From assembly GCA_964493695.1 (NCBI GenBank), contig CAZBPG010000010.1, forward strand, positions 1-61,926: a stretch of DNA of 61,926 nt. Direction: 5' to 3'. Positions within the stretch are counted from its first letter, which is position 1. Each line of letters opens with the position of its first letter. Of the stretch, positions 16,877-25,423 are shown piece by piece. The position numbers and the translations under genes are program-made. The notes below the pieces were generated by a model that had not been told where the DNA came from, did not search any database, and worked only from the letters and a program-made list of their open reading frames with translations. The DNA is from Bog-950 sp964493695 (GTDB lineage Bacteria > Bacteroidota > Bacteroidia > Chitinophagales > LD1).

Positions 16877-18541
16877 TTACTCTATATACAAACTACCCGA
16901 AAGCACCACATTAGTCGGGTTCGTTGCCCACGTAGGGCATACTACTTTTATCTCTATGTAATCACCGGCTGTTACACTGACCGACATAGAAGAGTTCGTA
17001 ATATTTACCGGTGTGGCGTTTAGTGTAGTGGTGGTAGAAACCGTGTAGTCAGTCCCGTTATTCACCCGCACGTAAAAAGAAGTATTCGTGGCACTGCCCA
17101 GTGTTCCGTTTACATACGCCAGTAAGTAAGCCGCTTTCAGTGTGCCGGTTTTCGGTATCAATACCCTTCGTATAGCGGCTGTGGTAGTAGGTGCTAAAGC
17201 CGGTAACTGCCCCATGTAATAAGTAGCATTATCGGCAGGGTTAAAGGTAACGGCTGCAACCGTCAGCGCATAACCGCTCGGTGCAGACCATGTTCCGTCA
17301 CCTCTCCAAAAAGTAGTTGCACTGGCACTGGTTCCGCTGTTTAAATTACCCACCGGTAAGTTACCGGTTACTCCGTTGCTTAAATCTACCTGCGCCCAGG
17401 CTGGGTTGTTGCTTGTTCCGGTATTGCTCAGGTAACGGGTGGCACTGGTATTTTTGGCTAAGGAATAAACAGTGTTACTTGCCGAACCGTAAAGTATGTC
17501 ACCTTGTGCTACAGAACTTATAGCCGGTAGATTCGACCAGCCAAGCGCACCGGTTCCATTCGTCACCAACGCCTGTCCGCTGCTGCCATCGCTGTTAGGC
17601 CATATCCAGTTATAATCGGTGCTGCTGCTGTATATTTTTAAGGTAAGCGAATCTGCCACAATACCATGTATATGGTTATCGTCATTGTGCCACACCAAAC
17701 CTGCCGAGCCTGCCTCTAACCGCAAATTACTTCCGGCATCGGCAAAAGCACCGCCACCGGTTATGTTTACACCGGCTATTATCATCGGTTCACCTTCATT
17801 GTTTTCCAGAAAATCAACAGCCGCATAGTCACCTTCCGTGTTCGACAGGTTCAAAAACCCGAATTGATTGATACCGTAACCCGGCACCTTTCCTACCCCT
17901 ATATGCATGGCAAAATCACCGGCAGTATCACCATAACTCAAAGAAGCGGAAGGTATATTCATCATGGTTCCTCCTATATCTAAGGTGTTCGAATCTCCCA
18001 AACTGAGCGAGTAAAAATCACTGCCTTTTACTGTTTTTATTTTTGTGTTGCCGTTAGCGGTATCGCGGGTGAAGTTATTATCTGAAGAAAGCCCGCTGCT
18101 GCCCCCGTAAGGCACCCGCTTAACCGGCACATTCGTAACACTGCTGCTTGCCGCATGTAAAGCAAATGGTACGCTCAGCAACTGCGAAGCCCCCATATCT
18201 ACATAGCTGGTTCCACCGGCAGGGTCTACTTCCACCTGTAAGTATTTACTCGCTCCCGCCCAGTCAATAGTGCTGAACGTTCCGCTCACCACCGTGCCGC
18301 TTCCTACGTTCACGGTAAACATCCCGAGTTTACTCGTTGTAAACGTATCGGTCTCCTGATACACCACTGTTCCACCCGAACTGCCGGTGCGGATACTCAT
18401 CCGCGCTTTCATCGCCTGGTTAGGTATCGGTGTGCCAAACGAGTCTCTTGCTACCGCCTGATACGGGATAGATTGAGGAGATTGTGCATTAGCTAATAGG
18501 GTGCAAAACAAAACGGCTAGTAGGAAAGTGGTCTTTTTCAT
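16877..18541 (-). CDS. Secreted tail-fibre-like protein
   Basis: About 554 residues from the ATG at 18539-18541, which begins a good signal peptide (KKTTFLLAVLFCTLLANAQ); an upstream in-frame start would add 26 residues and spoil it. The N-terminal domain (PQSIPYQAVARDSFG, later QLLSVPFALHAAS) is a fold seen in many Bacteroidota exported proteins with phage tail-fibre-like architecture. The middle holds repeats ending in Gly/Ser/Asn-rich turns (GNLNSGTSASATTFWRGDGTWSAP, in several parts), a motif typical of trimeric fibre shafts. The C-terminal 100 residues form a beta-rich head. No T9SS domain is visible. It may be a trimeric surface or extracellular fibre; no phage genes surround it. Confidence 0.78.
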   Translation of the reverse strand: MKKTTFLLAVLFCTLLANAQSPQSIPYQAVARDSFGTPIPNQAMKARMSIRTGSSGGTVVYQETDTFTTSKLGMFTVNVGSGTVVSGTFSTIDWAGASKYLQVEVDPAGGTSYVDMGASQLLSVPFALHAASSSVTNVPVKRVPYGGSSGLSSDNNFTRDTANGNTKIKTVKGSDFYSLSLGDSNTLDIGGTMMNIPSASLSYGDTAGDFAMHIGVGKVPGYGINQFGFLNLSNTEGDYAAVDFLENNEGEPMIIAGVNITGGGAFADAGSNLRLEAGSAGLVWHNDDNHIHGIVADSLTLKIYSSSTDYNWIWPNSDGSSGQALVTNGTGALGWSNLPAISSVAQGDILYGSASNTVYSLAKNTSATRYLSNTGTSNNPAWAQVDLSNGVTGNLPVGNLNSGTSASATTFWRGDGTWSAPSGYALTVAAVTFNPADNATYYMGQLPALAPTTTAAIRRVLIPKTGTLKAAYLLAYVNGTLGSATNTSFYVRVNNGTDYTVSTTTTLNATPVNITNSSMSVSVTAGDYIEIKVVCPTWATNPTNVVLSGSLYIE

Positions 18542-19604
18542 GGCTTTGGTTTTTTGGTGCCGTAAAAAGAAGCATACGAAAAAGGTTGGGAGAAAAGTTG
18601 TTCGTTTTGTTATAAACACAAACTCTCAAAAAATTTTGTTGAAAAGATTTTCACAGATTAGAAACCGGTGTTCGTACGGAATTAACCGGTGTACACACAT
18701 TAGATTGCTACAATTAGTTTTGGGCTAATGTTTGTAAAAACATTTGGCATGTTTTTTACTGGCACGTGAAAAACTAACAACAAATACAAAAGCACGAAAA
18801 AATTTCGCTGTTGCTTTAGGTGAGTCAAACTTTTTAATGTATTGCCCTTCTGTCTTTGCCTTTCCTTCCTTACTGCCTCAGCCTACTGCTGCTCTCTTTT
18901 TTACCATTTGACCTTTGTCTTTTGCGCTTTCCCCTTACTTTCCTCTCAAAACCTTACCAATTCCACCCCTTTCCTCGTTTCTGCCGCCTCTACCTTTATA
19001 TCTGTCGCCTCCCTTTTAACTTATGTCGCCTCTGCTTTCATTTCTGTCGCCTCGTCTTTAACATCTGTCGCCTCTTCCACCATTTCTGTCGCCTTTCCTT
19101 TAAAATCTGTCGCCTCCCTTTTAACTTATGTCGGCTCTGTTATCATTTCTGTCACTACTCTTTTAACTTCTGTCACTTCTGCTTTCATTTCTGTCACCTC
19201 CCTTTTAACATCTGTCGCAACTTCCGTTATTTCTGTCGTCTCAGTTCTTATATATGTCTGCTCCCTTTCCTTAACTTTTTACTCATCACTTTCATCTAAA
19301 CCCTCTGCCCTCCTTTCTTCTCCGCGCCTCTGCGTCTCTGCGTGAAACTGTATTACAAATCTCCCTTTCACTCCCGCTTCTTTCTTTTACTTCTGCTTAC
19401 CGGTCGCATGTTCTTCCATTTCTCACTCCTCTTTTGCCGTTGTTGGTGTTTTCACCAACACCTATTCACTCTCATCCAGGTTTAAAACTTTTTCACAAAA
19501 TATTTTTACACCAAAACACAATATCAAAACACCGGTCACCGTTTTAAAAATAAAACAACAGCATGTAACACTTCGCCTTTTTCATAACCTAAAATCAAAT
19601 CATC
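18542..19604. other. Gene-poor stretch of 1.06 kb
   Basis: This gap between divergent genes holds a pyrimidine-rich region with 7-bp-like words (18845-18935), the 21-bp minisatellite (18980-19265), and a small perfect hairpin, TGTTGGTG-TTTT-CACCAACA (19442-19461). Open frames exist on both strands through the array but none has a credible start, composition or family. I see no gene here. Confidence 0.7.
18980..19265 (-). repeat. 21-bp minisatellite, about 13 units (array 1)
   Basis: Tandem 21-mers whose plus-strand consensus starts TCTGTCGCCTC. Successive units alternate in their last bases (TTTAAC versus TTTCATT types), giving a 42-bp higher-order period. Read on the minus strand the units translate as heptads such as EATDVKR, EATEMKA, EVTEVKR, but two units carry TAA (at TTATGTCG on the plus strand), so no continuous protein is encoded. 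Units diverge toward the upstream side (19211-19265). Confidence 0.9.
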
Positions 19605-20543
19605 ATGAAAACTGCCAAGTACAATTTCAAACAATCCGAGCTTTACACCATCGCTCGCCTTGCTCTCGCAGGTGTCCTCTTCTTCATCGCCCGTTTCGGT
19701 GCTTTCAAAGGTAAATACACAGCCCCTTGGGTCGAAGCCCAACTCCTTGCTGTAGATGCTGCCGAAGACCTCCCCGATGAAGAACAACGCGACCAGTCCC
19801 ATCAAACAAAACACGTTAACCTCGAAAAGCTTCGTAAAAAAGCACTCAACAAATTCAACTCCCTCAAACGCTACATTGTCGAAGTGTTCCCCGAAGATGA
19901 GTGGGAAATCAACATAGACGCAGCCGGTGGCTCATACTATGCCGCTGCATCCGGTGGCGACTTCGATGCCACCAGCCAACTCCTCACCAAAGGCAACCAG
20001 TTTATCATAGATAACACAGGCACCCTTGACGATGCCGGTCAAAACATGCCTGCCGGTTTTCCCGGTGAGTTCAACACATTAAAAACCGATTTCAAAAACC
20101 TCCACACCTCCTTCCTCGGTGCCGAGTCCGGTGCCGAAATCGGCACAGAAGATAAAATAGATGCCAATAACGCCATCTACAAAATCATCACTTCTGTAAA
20201 TGCCGATGCGCAGGCAATTTTTGTAGAAGAAGACGAAGAAGCAGAAAGCAAACAGTTCGTATTAGAACAGCAACTCCTTCTTGTTCGCGGTGCAGGCGTA
20301 GCCGGTATGCGCTTTCATATTACCGATGCTGTCACCGAAGCCGATATACCCGGTGCATCCATCCTCATCAAACCAAGCACCGAACTCATAACCGGTGACA
20401 ACGGTCGCGCACTCAAACTTCAACTGGCCGCAGCAACCTATCAGGTAGTCATTTCAAAACCCGGTTACATCCCGCAGGAAATCGAAGTCATCGTTCAAAC
20501 CGGTACCGTCAAAAGAGTCAACGTCCAACTCCAACCGGTATAA
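19605..20543 (+). CDS. Hypothetical protein with C-terminal carboxypeptidase-regulatory-like domain
   Basis: A 312-residue protein with no recognised family name. Residues 12-32 are hydrophobic (YTIARLALAGVLFFIARFGA), though not a standard signal. The middle is mostly helical and charged (EEQRDQSHQTKHVNLEKLRKK, in parts), suggesting a four-helix bundle. The last 85 residues (GMRFHITDAVTEADIPGASI to GTVKRVNVQLQPV) are a beta-sandwich like the PEGA or carboxypeptidase regulatory fold, seen often in Bacteroidota. Codons end in C more often than in neighbours (CTC, ACC, GCC), hinting at a different origin. It follows the array-1 region and ends at a strong terminator. Confidence 0.78.
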   Translation: MKTAKYNFKQSELYTIARLALAGVLFFIARFGAFKGKYTAPWVEAQLLAVDAAEDLPDEEQRDQSHQTKHVNLEKLRKKALNKFNSLKRYIVEVFPEDEWEINIDAAGGSYYAAASGGDFDATSQLLTKGNQFIIDNTGTLDDAGQNMPAGFPGEFNTLKTDFKNLHTSFLGAESGAEIGTEDKIDANNAIYKIITSVNADAQAIFVEEDEEAESKQFVLEQQLLLVRGAGVAGMRFHITDAVTEADIPGASILIKPSTELITGDNGRALKLQLAAATYQVVISKPGYIPQEIEVIVQTGTVKRVNVQLQPV

Positions 20544-20578
20544 AAAAAGCCCTCCGTGAAATCGGAGGGCTTTTTTAT
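20543..20578 (+). terminator. Terminator after the gene at 19605-20543
   Basis: An 8-bp GC-rich stem GCCCTCCG/CGGAGGGC with a 6-base loop, A-run before and T-run after, overlapping the stop codon. Confidence 0.9.
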
Positions 20579-20580
20579 TT

Positions 20581-20648
20581 CTTGCCCTTTGCTCCTTGCA
20601 TTTTGAGTTTTGCTTCTTGCCTTTTGCTTTTTGAGTTTTGCCTTTTAC
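20581..20648. repeat. Heptanucleotide repeat between convergent genes
   Basis: About nine 7-mers of the TTTGCCT/TTTGAGT/TTTGCTT type. They run up to the stop codon of the coiled-coil/SPOR gene. Confidence 0.8.
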
Positions 20649-21325
20649 TTTACTTCCAACGCTTCCTGTAGCGTAGCCGGTTCCGGTTTGCCTTTATACT
20701 TTGGGTTCTTACTCCACTCATACACACGCTCCCCGTCAATGTATTTCGAAACAAAAGCATCTTTAATTCCCATCTTGCGCACATCGGCCACAAAGTTTTT
20801 GGCCACTTCTTCCTCCGGGAAATACGAAATAATATACCGGTTCATGCCATCCACTTCTTCGTAACCTATAAAGCGGGGCTGCTCGAAATACTTATTGATG
20901 TTAAACTCCTTATATAAACCTATCTGCACTTTATAAACCGTTCCTTTTTGCGGGGCATTGGTCATAGCGGTCTGAACTTTTGAAACAACAGCCGGGTCAG
21001 CACCTTCTACATTCTCTCCTCTCAAAATCGCAGCTTCATCTTTGGCGTTCTTTAAATCTGTATCGAGTGCTGCAATCTTGTTTTCCAGTTCAGCCTGTTT
21101 GGTAGAGGCGTAGGCGAGGTCGTCTTTCAGTCTTTTTATCTCTGCATCGTTGCTGTCAAGTGTGGCGCGTATGTCTTCCATTTTTGCCTTGTAACCCGCC
21201 AGGTCTTTTTCGTAGGTTTTCAATTCATCCTTCAGGCGTTTCTTTTCTGCTTTCGAAAGCTCCTGCCCGAAAGCAAAATGTGAAAGCAACATGGCAAATG
21301 CGATGAACGGGAAAGTTTTTTTCAT
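20645..21325 (-). CDS. Secreted coiled-coil protein with SPOR-like domain
   Basis: A 226-residue protein with a signal peptide (KKTFPFIAFAMLLSHFAFGQ), a long coiled coil at about residues 22-105 (KAEKKRLKDELKTYEKDL, AELENKIAALDTDLKNAK) and a C-terminal SPOR-like fold (VYKVQIGLYKEFNI to GIKDAFVSKYIDGERV). SPOR domains bind denuded peptidoglycan glycans, so a periplasmic cell-wall role is likely. Similar Bacteroidota proteins are loosely named ezrin/radixin/moesin family because of the coiled coil. It is transcribed alone, divergently from the mutarotase. Confidence 0.85.
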   Translation of the reverse strand: MKKTFPFIAFAMLLSHFAFGQELSKAEKKRLKDELKTYEKDLAGYKAKMEDIRATLDSNDAEIKRLKDDLAYASTKQAELENKIAALDTDLKNAKDEAAILRGENVEGADPAVVSKVQTAMTNAPQKGTVYKVQIGLYKEFNINKYFEQPRFIGYEEVDGMNRYIISYFPEEEVAKNFVADVRKMGIKDAFVSKYIDGERVYEWSKNPKYKGKPEPATLQEALEVK

Positions 21326-21425
21326 GCGGTGGAATAATTGGATGCAAACAAATGTATTTGAAACGGAGGCTTGTCACTATACCTCTTTCCACAGAATGTT
21401 AATATTGCTGACTTAAATAAACGGC

Positions 21426-22295
21426 ATGCACCAGATAGAAAATGAGTTCCTCAAAGTAAAAGCCCGCGAATACGGGGCGGAGCTTACTTCGGTTTTTGAT
21501 AAAAAAAACGGGATTGAACATTTATGGCAGGCCGATAAAAAATTCTGGGGCTGGCATGCACCGGTGCTGTTTCCGGTGGTGGGCAGATGCCTGAACGATG
21601 AGATAATAGTTGACGGGAAAAAATACCCGATGGAGAAACACGGCTTTGCCCGCAAGTCGAATTTTAAGTTGTTGGAGTTAAGTCAGGAGAAGATGATTTT
21701 TTCGCTTACCGATTCTGAAGAACCCCTAAAACTCTATCCTTACCGCTTCGAGTTTCTGATTGGCTACCGGTTAAAGGGAAACGAACTGCATGTTTCGTAT
21801 GAAGTAAGGAACAAAGACGATAAGCCCGTTTACTTTCAGTTAGGCGGGCACCCGGCTTTTGCCGTTCCTTTCACAACAAATGAGAAGTATGACGACTATT
21901 ACTTAGAGTTTGAACAAACAGAAAACTCTCCGCGGCATTACATTGACGGCAACGGGTTCTTTGACGGAAGAACCGGACCGGTGCTTGATAACAGCAACCG
22001 GATTGATTTGAAGAACGATTTGTTTAAAGACGATGCGCTTATTTTTAAAGATTTAAAATCGCGGGCGGTTACCATTAAAAGCAAAAACCACGCGCAGGAA
22101 CTAACCGTAGAGTTTAAGGGCTTTAATTACCTCGGCCTGTGGGCAAAAGAAAATGCCCCTTACGTTTGCATTGAGCCCTGGCTGGGCTGTGCCGATACTG
22201 CCGGTGCCCCTAAAGAATTTGCCCAGCGGGAAGGTGTAATTATGCTGGAGCCGGGAGAGGAGTTTAATCCTTATTATATTATACGGATGAGCTGA
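21426..22295 (+). CDS. Aldose 1-epimerase family protein
   Basis: A 289-residue galactose mutarotase-like protein (LacX/YeaD type). The series IENEFLKVKAREYGAELTS, WHAPVLFPVVGRC, KHGFARKSNF, QLGGHPAFAVPF and CIEPWLG matches the family; the His in KHGFAR, the His in GGHPAF and the Glu in CIEPW are the sugar-binding and acid/base residues. It interconverts sugar anomers in the cytoplasm, though the substrate is not known. It precedes clpS by 68 bases. Confidence 0.9.
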   Translation: MHQIENEFLKVKAREYGAELTSVFDKKNGIEHLWQADKKFWGWHAPVLFPVVGRCLNDEIIVDGKKYPMEKHGFARKSNFKLLELSQEKMIFSLTDSEEPLKLYPYRFEFLIGYRLKGNELHVSYEVRNKDDKPVYFQLGGHPAFAVPFTTNEKYDDYYLEFEQTENSPRHYIDGNGFFDGRTGPVLDNSNRIDLKNDLFKDDALIFKDLKSRAVTIKSKNHAQELTVEFKGFNYLGLWAKENAPYVCIEPWLGCADTAGAPKEFAQREGVIMLEPGEEFNPYYIIRMS

Positions 22296-22363
22296 TAATA
22301 TTTTTAAACATTAGTTTGAACTATGAAAACTCCCAATTACATTCGTTACCACAAAACACTTGT

Positions 22364-22645
22364 ATGAGCACTTCGCATTCAACCTTACTGCAACCCGACA
22401 TTGATTTAGGGGAAAGCACCGCACAACTTCACCGGCTGATATTGCATAACGATAACCACAACACCTTTGAGTGGGTAATTGAAACACTCATCGAAGTTTG
22501 CAAGCATTCTGCCGAGCAGGCCGAGCAATGTTCTTATATTATTCACAGCAAGGGAAAGTATGCGGTAAAGAACGGCCCTTTCAAACTGCTGAAGCCCATG
22601 AAAGACGCTATTACCGAGCGGGGAATAAACGCTACTATCGAGTAA
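22364..22645 (+). CDS. clpS: ATP-dependent Clp protease adaptor ClpS
   Basis: A 93-residue N-degron adaptor that delivers proteins with bulky N-terminal residues to a Clp protease. The signature is complete: LHRLILHNDNHNTFEWVI, then EVCKHSAEQAEQCSYIIHSKGK. The ATG at 22364 (first residues MSTSHSTLL) is chosen over an in-frame TTG at 22316 because it matches the family length. Its usual partners, ClpA or ClpC with ClpP, are not in this window; ClpB at 51615 is not normally a partner. Confidence 0.92.
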   Translation: MSTSHSTLLQPDIDLGESTAQLHRLILHNDNHNTFEWVIETLIEVCKHSAEQAEQCSYIIHSKGKYAVKNGPFKLLKPMKDAITERGINATIE

Positions 22646-22686
22646 GTGCTGATTCAAACCAGTAATTCAGAATCCAATATATCTTA

Positions 22687-24291
22687 ATGGGACAATACTT
22701 TAACGAAGAGCACGAATTGTTTCGCCAAACGGTACGCGATTTTGTGCAAAAGGAAGTAGCACCCAACATCAATAAATGGGAGGAAGAGGAAAAGATTCCG
22801 CGCGAGGTTTTTTTACGCATGGGCGAACTGGGTTTGCTCGGCATTAATTTCCCCGAGGAATACGGAGGCACCAACAACGATTTTTGGCACACGGTAGTGT
22901 ATCTCGAAGAACTGGCCAATAATACCTGTGCCGGTTATGCAGGCGCGGTCAGCGTTCATCAGTATATGGCTACTAACCACATTCTGTTGGCGGGCAGCCA
23001 CGAGTTAAAGGAAAAGTATCTGCGTCCTTCTATCGAAGGTAAATGGGTGGGCAGTATAGCCATCAGCGAACCGGGTGCCGGCAGCGATGTGGCAGCTTTG
23101 CGCTGCACCGCTAAACGCGAAGGCGATTACTACATCATTAATGGAAGTAAAACATTTATCACCAACGGTGTTTACGGAAACTTTGTAACCGTTGCCTGTA
23201 AAACCGACCCTGAAGCGGGCTTAGCCGGTGTAAGCTTAATTGTGGTAGACCAGGGCACACCGGGCTTTACCACCAACAAGCTGAAGAAGATGGGGTGGAA
23301 AAGCAGCGACACCGGTGAGTTGTTTTTCGATAATGTAAAGGTACCGGTTGCCAATCTGGTAGGCAAAGAAGGACAGGGTTTCTTCTACATCATGGAAAGC
23401 TTTCAGTTGGAGAGGCTGGTAGCCGCCATTATGGGTGTAGCCGGTTGTGAGCGGGCTATAGATTACACGCTTAAATACATGCACGAACGCAGTGTGTTCG
23501 GCAAGCCTATCGAAAAGTATCAGGTGCTGCGCCACAAAATGGCCGACCTTATTACCGAGGTGGAAATTACTAAGCGTTTTGTTTACTACTGCTGCGATTT
23601 GTTTTCGCGTGGCATTTTTGCTGTAAAAGAATGCAGCATGGCCAAAATGAAAGCTACCGAGTTGGGCAAACGAGCAGCCGATGAATGCTTGCAGATGTTT
23701 GGCGGTTACGGTTACATGAGCGAGTATCCTATCGAGCGCGGTTACCGCGATGCACGTGTAGGAACCATTGTGGGCGGCACCACCGAAATTATGAAAGAGA
23801 TAATTTCGAAAATTGCCATTGACGGAGTGAATTATGAGAGTGCCTACAAAAATATGAAAGCTCAACATGCAGAAGAAGTGGTAGCGCCAAAGCCTTCAAC
23901 CGCCAACAAAGAACAAGAAACAACAAACAACCTAAATATTTCTTCACAAAAAAAACAAGCAACAAACATGACAGCAAAGGAAATTATTTACACGCTCCCT
24001 GAGCGCTTTAAAAGTGACAAAGTAGACGACCACGCTTTACACGTGTTTCATATGAAACTGGACGGAGAGACCGGTGGCGAGTTTACCATTGACGTTAAAG
24101 ACAAAAACGTGATTGTGCAGGATGGCCTGGTAGGTTCGCCTACCTGTGTTATTACTGCCAAGGCAACCGATTACGAAGACCTTGAACTGGGGCGCGGCAA
24201 CCCGCAGATGATGTTTATGATGGGCAAAATTAAAGTGACCAATCTGGGCGAGGTAATGAAGTTTATTACGTACTTCAGCCGCATAGCATAA
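22687..24291 (+). CDS. Acyl-CoA dehydrogenase fused to a C-terminal SCP2 domain
   Basis: A 534-residue two-domain enzyme. Residues 1-385 are a complete flavin acyl-CoA dehydrogenase (EHELFRQTVRDFVQKEV, FPEEYGG, AISEPGAGSDVAAL, TFITNG, MFGGYGYMSEYPIERGYRDARV, GGTTEIMKEII); the catalytic Glu lies in the EYPIERGYRD segment. Residues about 386-427 form a Lys/Gln/Asn-rich linker. Residues 428-534 are a sterol carrier protein 2 (SCP2) lipid-binding domain (GRGNPQMMFMMGKIKVTN). The linker DNA resembles an old 5' untranslated region, and the SCP2 domain begins with an internal Met at 23968, so a separate SCP2 product is also possible. The domain probably presents long or branched acyl-CoA substrates. 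A paralogous SCP2 domain is fused to the racemase at 26840. Confidence 0.93.
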   Translation: MGQYFNEEHELFRQTVRDFVQKEVAPNINKWEEEEKIPREVFLRMGELGLLGINFPEEYGGTNNDFWHTVVYLEELANNTCAGYAGAVSVHQYMATNHILLAGSHELKEKYLRPSIEGKWVGSIAISEPGAGSDVAALRCTAKREGDYYIINGSKTFITNGVYGNFVTVACKTDPEAGLAGVSLIVVDQGTPGFTTNKLKKMGWKSSDTGELFFDNVKVPVANLVGKEGQGFFYIMESFQLERLVAAIMGVAGCERAIDYTLKYMHERSVFGKPIEKYQVLRHKMADLITEVEITKRFVYYCCDLFSRGIFAVKECSMAKMKATELGKRAADECLQMFGGYGYMSEYPIERGYRDARVGTIVGGTTEIMKEIISKIAIDGVNYESAYKNMKAQHAEEVVAPKPSTANKEQETTNNLNISSQKKQATNMTAKEIIYTLPERFKSDKVDDHALHVFHMKLDGETGGEFTIDVKDKNVIVQDGLVGSPTCVITAKATDYEDLELGRGNPQMMFMMGKIKVTNLGEVMKFITYFSRIA

Positions 24292-24317
24292 TCGGCCGAT
24301 AAGTATTTTCTTAAAGT

Positions 24318-24350
24318 AAAAGCAACCTCAATCAGGAGGTTGCTTTTTTT
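24318..24350 (+). terminator. Terminator after the acyl-CoA dehydrogenase gene
   Basis: Stem AAGCAACCTC/GAGGTTGCTT with a 6-base loop, then seven Ts; it ends 16 bases before the next start codon. Confidence 0.88.
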
Positions 24351-24366
24351 GTATTTAATTTGTGCC

Positions 24367-25206
24367 ATGCGAATACTCCTGCTGCTCTCGTATGTTTTTC
24401 TGCTCTCTGTCTCCTCCTGCGATAAGGATAAACTGCTGCTGACTGCCGACAAGTATTATAACAAAGCTTACGGTACTGACACACGCCATAAAATGGATGT
24501 GTATCTGCCGGTGGGACACGACAGCACCACCGCCATGGTGATACTGATACACGGAGGCGGCTGGGTGGCAGGCAGCAAGGCCGATTGGTCGAACGAAGTG
24601 ATAAACACCATTATGAGTAAGGGCTATGGAGTTGCCTGTATGAACTACCGGTATGCCGGTGGCGATTATCGTTTGCAAATGGAAGATATTCAAATGGCTA
24701 TTAACTGTATCGACAGCAACTCAGCTGTTTGGAAAACCGGTAAACAAAAATACGCGCTCATAGGAGGCAGTGCGGGCGGTCATCTTGCCTTGTTGTACGG
24801 GCATGCTTTCGACAGCACCCACGCGGTAAAGGCAGTGGTTTCGCTGGTTGGCCCGACAGATTTGACAGACCCGGTGTTTCACCTGTATGCGGCCAATTAT
24901 GGAATCTATTATGTTTTTGAACAGTTTTTAGGTGCGAGTTATTTCACTAACCCACAGGTGTATGCCGATGCCAGTCCGCTGTTCCGGTTCAGTAATGTGC
25001 CTTCGCTTTTTATTCACGGAGCCAACGATGATCTTGTTCCTCCCGCACAAGGCCAGCGCATGTTCGATAGTTTAAGTGTACACGGCATACCTGCCGATAC
25101 CACTTTTTTCGGCAATGCCGGTCACGATGTATTCGGCCCGAATCAGGTGAACAAGCAACAGGTTTATAACGAAGTAAACCAATGGCTGCAAACCTATCTG
25201 AAATAG
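24367..25206 (+). CDS. Lipoprotein alpha/beta-hydrolase (esterase/lipase)
   Basis: A 279-residue hydrolase anchored by a lipobox-like signal (SVSSCDK; Cys18 from the ATG at 24367). The oxyanion motif is HGGGW, the nucleophile elbow GGSAGG, and the C-terminal HGANDDLVP and GNAGHDVF supply the Asp and His of the triad. This is the bacterial feruloyl esterase/carboxylesterase-like (BD-FAE, HSL) branch. It probably acts in the periplasm or on the outer membrane on acyl or acetyl esters. It stands between the two SCP2-fusion genes, but a terminator before it argues for its own transcript. Confidence 0.88.
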   Translation: MRILLLLSYVFLLSVSSCDKDKLLLTADKYYNKAYGTDTRHKMDVYLPVGHDSTTAMVILIHGGGWVAGSKADWSNEVINTIMSKGYGVACMNYRYAGGDYRLQMEDIQMAINCIDSNSAVWKTGKQKYALIGGSAGGHLALLYGHAFDSTHAVKAVVSLVGPTDLTDPVFHLYAANYGIYYVFEQFLGASYFTNPQVYADASPLFRFSNVPSLFIHGANDDLVPPAQGQRMFDSLSVHGIPADTTFFGNAGHDVFGPNQVNKQQVYNEVNQWLQTYLK

Positions 25207-25423
25207 GGTAGTTGCCGGTTTCAGTCGGTAAATATTTTTTAGCTACGCGTAATGAACATTACCGCAGTTTCCGCTTGCTCATGCACCTATCGGGAGTTCC
25301 GGAGCCGTTGAATATTACTAAAACACTCAAAATAAACTGACAAACATCATTCGCAAAAAACCGTCTACGGATTTGACGGCTGCGACCCTTCTTCTACATT
25401 CGCTCACCTAAAAAAATATACTT

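Noticed and set aside
16877..18541. Prophage, from the tail-fibre-like protein
   Set aside because: It has a Sec signal peptide and no phage structural, lysis or integrase genes are near; such fibres are common as exported proteins in Bacteroidota.
18842..19345. Plus-strand proteins of 147-167 residues across array 1
   Set aside because: They only translate the minisatellite in other frames, with Cys/Phe- or Ser/Val-rich repeats, no promoter and no known family.
19442..19461. Transcription terminator
   Set aside because: The hairpin TGTTGGTG-TTTT-CACCAACA has no T-run and no gene ends nearby.
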